Part shown: positions 6,139 to 10,778 of the stretch, one piece after another
Layout: the number at the start of each line of letters is the position of its first letter
How positions within the stretch are numbered: the stretch's first letter is position 1
Assembly: GCA_934376945.1 (NCBI GenBank)
Contig: CAKRPI010000078.1
Coordinates: forward strand, 1-10,778
DNA length: 10,778 nt
Source of the DNA: an uncultured Lachnospiraceae bacterium
Lineage (GTDB): Bacteria; Bacillota; Clostridia; Lachnospirales; Lachnospiraceae
Direction of reading: 5' to 3'
Translations under genes and position numbers: made by a program
The notes under the pieces: model-generated
What the model saw: only the letters and a program-made list of their open reading frames with translations
Told to the model about the DNA's origin: nothing
Databases searched by the model: none

Positions 6139-6820
6139 AATTTTGATCGTGGAAGATGAAGTGGCGATTGCCGATCTGGAAAAGGACTATCTGGAGCTTT
6201 CCGGGTTTGCGGTGGAGATTGAAAATGACGGAGAGAGGGGATTGAAACGTTCTTTGGAGGAAGATTTTGATCTGATCATTTTGGATCTGATGCTTCCGGG
6301 TGTGGATGGTTTTGAAATCTGCCGGCAGATCCGGCTGCGAAAAAATACGCCGGTGATCATGGTATCGGCAAAAAAGGATGATATTGATAAAATCCGAGGA
6401 CTGGGACTTGGTGCAGATGATTACATGACAAAGCCGTTCAGTCCAAGTGAGCTGGTGGCGCGGGTAAAGGCGCATCTGGCAAGGTATGAACGCCTTGTAA
6501 ACAGCAATGTGCAGGAAAATGATATCATTGAGGTGCGTGGGATCAAGATCGATAAAACAGCACGCCGTGTATGGGTTGAAGGGGAGGAGCGAGCCTTTAC
6601 AACAAAAGAATTTGATCTGCTTACCTTCCTTGCACAGAATCCGAATCACGTATTTACGAAGGAGGAGCTGTTCCGCGAAATATGGGATATGGAGTCTGTC
6701 GGTGATATTGCAACGGTTACCGTACATATCAAAAAAATCCGTGAAAAAATCGAAAAGCAGTCCTCCAAGCCGCAGTATATTGAGACAATATGGGGCGTGG
6801 GATATCGGTTTAAGCTGTAG
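6131..6820 (+). CDS. OmpR/PhoB-family response regulator
   Basis: Read from GTG 6131 the protein is 229 residues, the usual OmpR-family size, beginning MSKILIVEDE. The receiver domain (about 1-118) has the acidic pocket (Glu8, Asp9), the phosphoacceptor Asp52 in ILDLMLPGVDG, the switch Ser79 in VSAKKDD, and Lys101 in DDYMTKPFSPSEL. The C-terminal winged-helix DNA-binding domain (about 130-229) includes RAFTTKEFDLL, HVFTKEELFREIW and the closing ETIWGVGYRFKL. It takes phosphate from the kinase encoded just upstream, whose stop codon it overlaps by 8 bases, so translation is probably coupled. Target genes are unknown; the RluA-type gene 9 bases downstream is probably in the same transcript. Confidence 0.95.
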   Translation: MSKILIVEDEVAIADLEKDYLELSGFAVEIENDGERGLKRSLEEDFDLIILDLMLPGVDGFEICRQIRLRKNTPVIMVSAKKDDIDKIRGLGLGADDYMTKPFSPSELVARVKAHLARYERLVNSNVQENDIIEVRGIKIDKTARRVWVEGEERAFTTKEFDLLTFLAQNPNHVFTKEELFREIWDMESVGDIATVTVHIKKIREKIEKQSSKPQYIETIWGVGYRFKL

Positions 6821-6829
6821 GAGAAAACG

Positions 6830-7591
6830 ATGATTTTGTATGAAGATAAAAATATCCTGGTGTGCCGCAAGGCAGCCGGAATCGCAGTGCAGAGCGCAAG
6901 GCTTGGTGAAAAGGATCTGGTGAGTATTTTAAACAACCATCTGGCAGAACAGGCGGAAGCGTATAAGAAGTCCGGAAGCAGTGCGGTGTTTGAACCGGTT
7001 CGTGTAATCCATCGGCTCGATCAGCCCGTGGAGGGAGTTCTTGTTTTTGCAAAGACGAAAAAAGCTGCAGCAGGGCTTTCAAAGCAGATTGCAGACGGCA
7101 CAATGAAAAAGACGTATCAGGCAGTATGCTGTGTGACGGAGAAGGGACGGAAGTGGCCGGAGACAAAGACGGAAGAAAAAGAAGAGTGGCATGCACTTAC
7201 GGATTATCTCGTGAAGGATGTAAGGACAAACACCTCTGTTGTGACGGAAAAGGGACAAAAGAACGCAAAGGAGGCAAGGCTTTTGTTTCAGATTGCGGCG
7301 CAGCAGGGCGAGCTGGTGCTGGTAAATATCCGGCTGAACACCGGAAGACACCATCAGATCCGGGTGCAGATGGCACATGCCGGGCTTCCTTTGTACGGAG
7401 ATGTAAAGTATCATTCAGACTGGCAGAGGTATGTTCCGGATTCAGCAGCCGGCAGAACGGGAAGGGGCGAGCCGGCACTGTGTGCGTCAAGGCTGGAATT
7501 TATACATCCGATCACCGGTAAAAAAATGGAGTTTGAGGCAGAGCCAAGGAGGGAGATCTTCGGATTGTTTCAACAGCAGGGATCAAAGTAA
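6830..7591 (+). CDS. RluA-family RNA pseudouridine synthase
   Basis: The protein (253 residues) belongs to the RluA family, which isomerises specific uridines in rRNA or tRNA to pseudouridine. The catalytic loop is VIHRLDQPVEGVLVFAKT with Asp64. The usual loop reads HRLDxxTSG; here PVEG replaces the Thr-Ser-Gly part, but the essential His-Arg-Leu-Asp is kept. Further family motifs are MKKTYQAV and NTGRHHQIRVQMAHAGLPLYGD. There is no N-terminal S4 RNA-binding domain, so it is of the short RluA/TruC type rather than RluC/RluD. The target position cannot be read from sequence. AGGAG at 6819-6823, overlapping the response-regulator stop, serves ATG 6830. The 9-base gap suggests it is co-transcribed with the two-component genes, with no obvious functional link. 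Confidence 0.9.
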   Translation: MILYEDKNILVCRKAAGIAVQSARLGEKDLVSILNNHLAEQAEAYKKSGSSAVFEPVRVIHRLDQPVEGVLVFAKTKKAAAGLSKQIADGTMKKTYQAVCCVTEKGRKWPETKTEEKEEWHALTDYLVKDVRTNTSVVTEKGQKNAKEARLLFQIAAQQGELVLVNIRLNTGRHHQIRVQMAHAGLPLYGDVKYHSDWQRYVPDSAAGRTGRGEPALCASRLEFIHPITGKKMEFEAEPRREIFGLFQQQGSK

Positions 7592-7624
7592 GGCAGAAAA
7601 AAGAATAGAAATTCCCAAAGTCAG

Positions 7625-7630
7625 TATACT
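7625..7630 (+). promoter_or_regulatory. Possible -10 element before the AI-2E family gene
   Basis: TATACT (7625-7630) in the 85-base gap matches the -10 consensus well, but there is no recognisable -35 at 16-18 bases upstream and no TGn extension. No terminator is visible after the pseudouridine synthase gene, so read-through is equally possible. Confidence 0.25.
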
Positions 7631-7676
7631 AATCAGAGAAAGCGATGGAAGCTGACAGAAGGGAAGGTACGGACCG

Positions 7677-8717
7677 ATGACGGAAGGAAAAAGGATTCTG
7701 AAGATGACGGGAATCACACTGGCAGTATATTTCGTGCTGAAATATCTGCTGCCGTATGTGATTCCTTTTTTAATTGCATGGGTTCTGGTGCGTCTGCTTG
7801 ATCCGCTGGCAGAACGGCTTCAGAGGAGGCTCCGGCTGAAAAAGGAAATGATTGCCGCCGGGTTGATGCTGGCGGCAATTTTGCTTCTGGGACTTGGTCT
7901 TTATTGGCTGTATCAGATGCTGATGGAGCAGGTCAGAAGGATTGCGGGAAATTTTGATCTGTATTACAGTGGCTTCTGCGGTGTGATCAAGGAGTGCTGT
8001 GACATGGCCGGACAAAGCTTTGGCGTGCCGTCGGAGGAGCTGGAGGAGCTGATCTATACGGGGATTGACCATGCGGCAGCACAGATTCGGGTGTATCTGG
8101 TCCCGGGGATGGTCAATTATTCGTTCCGTTATCTGAAGAAGCTGGCAGATACAGGTATTTTTCTGCTGATAATTTTTGTATCGGCGGTGCTTTTGATGAA
8201 GGATTACGATGAAATGAAGGAAAAGCTGCAAAAATACGAGTGGTACCGGAGGTGCCGCAGGATTATCGTCCGAATGTGGAAGCAGGGCGGAATGTATTTA
8301 AAGGCACAGGGAATCATCATTGGAATCGTAACCGTCCTTTGTACGAGCGGGCTGTGGCTGCTTGGCAGTCCGTATTTTCTGCTGCTTGGGCTTGTGATCG
8401 GGCTGACAGATGCGCTGCCCTTTATCGGCACCGGAACGCTTCTTATCCCGATTGCACTGTATTGGCTGTTTCAAAAGCAGTATCAGCTGGCATTTGGATA
8501 CGGTGCCCTGTTCCTTGTGACGTATGTGGCACGGGAATTTCTGGAACCGAAGCTGATCGGCGGGAAGCTTGGGATCTATCCGTTTGTCATGGTGGTAGTT
8601 GTCTATGCAGGTCTGTATCTTTATGGACCGGCCGGGGTGGCACTTGGACCCGTGTCACTGCTATTGATTCTGGAAATACAAAGAGAATACAAAATTGTGA
8701 ACAGTGCTGACAAATGA
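7677..8717 (+). CDS. AI-2E / YtvI-family polytopic membrane protein
   Basis: The 346-residue protein is an integral membrane protein of the family once called UPF0118 (TqsA, PerM, YtvI). Helices are visible at about 11-38, 58-80, 160-176, 208-228, 233-262, 271-287 and 298-333. A soluble-looking segment of about 75 residues follows helix 2 (about 82-158), as the family shows. The conserved core GLTDALPFIGTGTLLIPIALYW (from about 242) and the REFLEPKLIGGKLGIYP segment (286-302) are diagnostic. Members have been linked to quorum-signal export, Na+/H+ exchange and, for YtvI, sporulation, so the substrate cannot be named here. ATG 7677 is preceded by GGGAAGG (7661-7667), spacing 9. It stands between the pseudouridine synthase and the ATP synthase operon. 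Confidence 0.88.
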   Translation: MTEGKRILKMTGITLAVYFVLKYLLPYVIPFLIAWVLVRLLDPLAERLQRRLRLKKEMIAAGLMLAAILLLGLGLYWLYQMLMEQVRRIAGNFDLYYSGFCGVIKECCDMAGQSFGVPSEELEELIYTGIDHAAAQIRVYLVPGMVNYSFRYLKKLADTGIFLLIIFVSAVLLMKDYDEMKEKLQKYEWYRRCRRIIVRMWKQGGMYLKAQGIIIGIVTVLCTSGLWLLGSPYFLLLGLVIGLTDALPFIGTGTLLIPIALYWLFQKQYQLAFGYGALFLVTYVAREFLEPKLIGGKLGIYPFVMVVVVYAGLYLYGPAGVALGPVSLLLILEIQREYKIVNSADK

Positions 8718-8791
8718 TGGAAAATGTAAGAAATCCAGGACAGAAAAAACAAAATATTTTGCAACAGGGTGTATATTTTTTTTTTGATTTC

Positions 8792-8800
8792 TGTTAAAAT
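8792..8800 (+). promoter_or_regulatory. Extended -10 promoter for the ATP synthase operon
   Basis: TG-T-TAAAAT (8792-8800) lies about 55 bases before the first atp gene. It is preceded by a run of ten T (8776-8785), which could act as a curved, UP-like element. No -35 match is found at 17 bases. The rest of the 137-base gap holds a perfect AT-rich palindrome CAAAATATTTTG (8750-8761) and no clear terminator. Confidence 0.5.
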
Positions 8801-8845
8801 GAAAAAGTATTGGCTTTGAACGATAATCAGGTTTCGGCATAAGCT

Positions 8846-8852
8846 AAGGAGG
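8846..8852 (+). promoter_or_regulatory. Strong ribosome binding site with awkward start spacing
   Basis: AAGGAGG is a full Shine-Dalgarno match. The only standard starts in frame are TTG 8855, 2 bases away, and ATG 8882, 29 bases away. The codon at ideal distance (8 bases) is ATA 8861. See the finding on this start. Confidence 0.8.
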
Positions 8853-8854
8853 CG

Positions 8855-9112
8855 TTGGCAATAAAAAAAAGAAATGATATCATGCGTTCCCTGTCTATGG
8901 TGACTCAGCTTGGCATCAGTATGCTGGCTCCGCTGATCCTGTGTGTCTGCGTCGGGCTCTGGCTGGATGACACGTTTGGCTGGTCCTCAACAGCGGTGCT
9001 CGTGGTTCTCGGAATCATGGCAGGAGCAAGAAATACCTGGCTTTTGGCCAGTGAGGTGGGTATGCCGCACAGAAAAAACAGGAGGCATAAGAATGAAGAC
9101 AAAGATCAATGA
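8855..9112 (+). CDS. AtpZ-like small membrane protein at head of ATP synthase operon
   Basis: A small protein (85 residues from TTG 8855) with two predicted membrane helices (about 19-37 and 45-68) and a very basic/charged tail (HRKNRRHKNEDKDQ). The MVTQLGISMLAPLILCVCVG and GLWLDDTFGWSS segments and the position ahead of an atpI-like gene and atpB match the AtpZ/AtpI-type 'putative F0F1-ATPase subunit' family. That family is thought to help assemble the c-ring or move Mg2+/Ca2+. The real start is uncertain: homologues of this type tend to begin near KKRNDIMRSLSM, which would correspond to ATA 8861, while ATG 8882 has no ribosome site at proper distance. Its end overlaps the next gene by 20 bases, indicating co-translation. 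Confidence 0.8.
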   Translation: MAIKKRNDIMRSLSMVTQLGISMLAPLILCVCVGLWLDDTFGWSSTAVLVVLGIMAGARNTWLLASEVGMPHRKNRRHKNEDKDQ

Positions 9113-9542
9113 TACACTTTTGGAATTGATGATCGGAATTCTTTTATCCGGTGCGGTGATCGAGGCTGGCTGTATCATTCTTACCGGATACTCCGGAATG
9201 TTTACGTCAGGACTTTGTATTGGTCTTGTGACGGCAGCCGGACTTGCTGCTCATATGTACCGTTCCATCGATTATGCGCTTGATCTGCAGCCGGAGGATG
9301 CGGAAAAATACATGCGGAAAGCATATATGATCCGTGCGGTGGCGATTCTTGCGGTGGCCGGTCTTGTAACATGGTTCAGACTTGGATATGTGATGGCGGC
9401 ATTTGGCGGTATGCTTTGCCTGAAATTCGGCGCATTTCTGCAGCCGGTCATTCACCGGATCATTCACGGAAAGGATCAGCAGGACAGACAGGCAGATGAA
9501 GGAGAATATGAAGATACGGAAAAAGGCAATAAAATAATGTGA
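9093..9542 (+). CDS. atpI: ATP synthase subunit I-like protein (AtpI family)
   Basis: From ATG 9093 this is a 149-residue protein with four predicted membrane helices (about 11-31, 36-54, 80-97 and 98-118) and a hydrophilic acidic tail (from about 126). The amphipathic segment RSIDYALDLQPEDAEKYMRKAYMIR (57-81, part shown as seen) is typical of clostridial ATP synthase subunit I, a non-stoichiometric assembly factor for the c-ring. The frame is open farther upstream to 8943, but AGGAGG at 9080-9085 with 7-base spacing picks ATG 9093, and the upstream extension is a shadow of the atpZ-like gene. It overlaps that gene by 20 bases. About 100 bases separate it from atpB. Confidence 0.82.
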   Translation: MKTKINDTLLELMIGILLSGAVIEAGCIILTGYSGMFTSGLCIGLVTAAGLAAHMYRSIDYALDLQPEDAEKYMRKAYMIRAVAILAVAGLVTWFRLGYVMAAFGGMLCLKFGAFLQPVIHRIIHGKDQQDRQADEGEYEDTEKGNKIM

Positions 9543-9545
9543 TAG

Positions 9546-9562
9546 AATCTGCCAGGCAGATT
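9546..9562 (+). repeat. Hairpin after atpI, possible weak terminator or processing site
   Basis: AATCTGCC (9546-9553) and GGCAGATT (9555-9562) are perfect 8-base inverted arms around one base; as RNA this is a 6-pair stem with a 5-base loop. It is followed by TTTTATAGATTTT, an interrupted T-rich stretch. It begins 3 bases after the atpI stop. It could attenuate transcription into atpB or mark an mRNA processing point that sets subunit ratios. Confidence 0.45.
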
Positions 9563-9573
9563 TTATAGATTTT

Positions 9574-9602
9574 AACCGTTTAAAGCCCTGCTTTTGGCGG
9601 TT
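9574..9602 (+). repeat. Second hairpin in the atpI-atpB gap
   Basis: AACCG (9574-9578) pairs with CGGTT (9598-9602), enclosing AAAGC-CCT-GCTTT (9582-9594). It overlaps the proposed atpB promoter spacer, so it may matter as DNA, as RNA or not at all. Confidence 0.35.
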
Positions 9603-9607
9603 ATGAT
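9579..9607 (+). promoter_or_regulatory. Possible internal promoter for atpB onward
   Basis: TTTAAA (9579-9584) and TATGAT (9602-9607) are separated by exactly 17 bases, 4/6 and 5/6 matches to sigma-A hexamers. The site is 35 bases before the atpB GTG. It would let the structural subunits be expressed separately from the two accessory genes. Confidence 0.45.
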
Positions 9608-9642
9608 AAGATATTTGAATACGGAAGAAAGGAGGAAAAAGC

Positions 9643-10365
9643 GTGGGAGCTGCGAATTTGCTGGCATCTTCAAGTCAGGATGTAGATTTTTTCATACATG
9701 GCGTGTTCAGTTATGAACTGTTCGGCCAGACTTTCTGGATCACAACAACGCATGTGGCGATTGCAATCGTCATGCTGCTGATTGTTATCTTTGCAGTCGC
9801 GGCACGGATTACGATCAGTCATGCGAAAAAGTATCCGACCGGATTCCAGAATATCGTTGAGATGATTGTCGAGATGCTCGATAAAATGGTGGAAAGCAGT
9901 ATGGGACCTTATGCAAAGAAGTTCCGGAACTACATTGGAAGCATTTTCATCTTTATTTTTCTCAGTAATATATCAGGACTTTTTGGATTGCGGCCGCCTA
10001 CGGCAGATTATGGCGTGACATTGCCGCTTGGTCTGCTGACATTTGGTATTATCCAGTACAACAATATCAAATATAACAAATTCGGCGCGTTTACCGGACT
10101 GTTCAAGCCGCTTCCGTTTTTGTTCCCGATCAATCTGATCGGAGAGATTGCGACGCCGTTTTCATTATCACTGCGTCTGTTTGGCAACGTACTGTCAGGC
10201 ACGGTTATGATGTCGCTGATTTATACACTTCTGGCGAAGTTCGCAATCGGCTGGCCGGGATTTCTGCACATCTATTTTGATGTGTTCTCAGGTGCTATTC
10301 AGACATACGTATTCTGTATGCTGACGATGGTTTATGTAACAGATAAACTTCCGGAGACAGAATAA
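9643..10365 (+). CDS. atpB: ATP synthase F0 subunit a
   Basis: Subunit a is the membrane stator that forms the two ion half-channels against the rotating c-ring of the F1F0 ATP synthase. The 240-residue protein has the diagnostic INLIGEIATPFSLSLRLFGN region, with the essential Arg178, which lies against the c-subunit carboxylate. The C-terminal helix segment GAIQTYVFCMLTMVYV (217-232) is also conserved. Five to six membrane helices are visible (about 35-55, 97-116, 127-141, 158-185, 186-206 and 212-233). Translation starts at GTG 9643, preceded by AAAGGAGG (9628-9635) at 7 bases; no better ATG fits. Length is normal. atpE follows after 47 bases. Confidence 0.97.
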   Translation: MGAANLLASSSQDVDFFIHGVFSYELFGQTFWITTTHVAIAIVMLLIVIFAVAARITISHAKKYPTGFQNIVEMIVEMLDKMVESSMGPYAKKFRNYIGSIFIFIFLSNISGLFGLRPPTADYGVTLPLGLLTFGIIQYNNIKYNKFGAFTGLFKPLPFLFPINLIGEIATPFSLSLRLFGNVLSGTVMMSLIYTLLAKFAIGWPGFLHIYFDVFSGAIQTYVFCMLTMVYVTDKLPETE

Positions 10366-10376
10366 ACTTCAGGTGA

Positions 10377-10676
<300 letters not shown>

Positions 10677-10750
10677 TGAAAAAAACACAGGCATTTGACG
10701 GTTGTTTTGCGAAATTTTGCCTGGCTTTGAACAGGAACAAATAGACTGCG

Positions 10751-10758
10751 AAAGGAGG
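10751..10758 (+). promoter_or_regulatory. Ribosome binding site for the next gene (atpF)
   Basis: AAAGGAGG lies 7 bases before TTG 10766. No other start codon follows at proper spacing before the window ends, so it marks a TTG-initiated gene. Confidence 0.7.
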
Positions 10759-10765
10759 CGAAATC

Positions 10766-10778
10766 TTGGAACCACGTT
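10766..10778 (+). CDS. atpF: Probable ATP synthase F0 subunit b, first four codons only
   Basis: The frame TTG-GAA-CCA-CGT runs off the window. With the ribosome site at 10751-10758 and the standard F0 order a-c-b, subunit b is the expected product, and an M-E-P-R start is plausible for it. The identity rests on gene order, not on protein sequence. Confidence 0.5.

Noticed and set aside
6104..6727. 207-codon minus-strand ORF opposite the response regulator
   Set aside because: Antisense to a complete receiver and winged-helix protein; no recognisable domain.
8750..8785. CAAAATATTTTG palindrome plus ten T as a terminator after the AI-2E family gene
   Set aside because: The palindrome has no GC pairs beyond its ends and no loop, and it lies 14 bases before the T run, so it would not form a stable terminator hairpin.
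8943..9092. N-terminal extension of the atpI-like frame
   Set aside because: It lies inside the atpZ-like gene in another frame, and AGGAGG at 9080-9085 clearly marks ATG 9093 as the start.
10688..10723. CAGGCA / TGCCTG inverted repeat in the atpE-atpF gap
   Set aside because: Six pairs around a 24-base loop with only scattered inner pairing; no T tract follows. Too weak to call.

Overview
The window is a compact, entirely plus-strand segment of a Gram-positive anaerobe. Gene families and protein sequences suggest a clostridial Firmicute, most likely Lachnospiraceae. The pointers are MurT/GatD cell-wall amidation, an S-box (SAM-I) leader on metK, strong AGGAGG-type ribosome binding sites with several GTG/TTG starts, and an ATP synthase operon opening with AtpZ- and AtpI-type genes. 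The family assignment is inference from sequence feel, not from a database search.

Layout. (1) 1-2735: the 3' end of gyrA, then murT three bases later and gatD after a 114-base spacer; MurT and GatD together amidate the D-glutamate of lipid II. (2) 2736-3159: a 424-base leader with a 22-base palindrome, a probable promoter, a SAM-I riboswitch with terminator and a predicted antiterminator, and a small inverted-repeat element just before metK. (3) 3160-4347: metK, which makes S-adenosylmethionine, the ligand sensed by its own leader. (4) 4348-4647: the metK terminator, a 94-base hairpin-forming element sharing an exact 21-base segment with the pre-metK element in inverted orientation, a GCAA-loop hairpin, and a promoter. 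(5) 4648-7591: a sensor histidine kinase overlapping its OmpR-type response regulator by 8 bases, then an RluA-type pseudouridine synthase 9 bases on. (6) 7677-8717: a polytopic membrane protein of the AI-2E/YtvI family. (7) 8718-10778: the start of the F-type ATP synthase operon: atpZ-like, atpI-like, atpB (subunit a), atpE (subunit c) and the first codons of atpF. The c subunit carries residues that, by alignment to known Na+ c-rings, predict sodium coupling.

Most of the window is housekeeping. The least explained part is the pair of inverted, hairpin-forming repeats bracketing metK (about 3048-3116 and 4409-4502). They look like a small palindromic intergenic repeat family; one copy is fused to the T tract of the riboswitch terminator and the other to the T tract of the metK terminator. 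I saw no transposase, integrase, CRISPR array, tRNA or rRNA.
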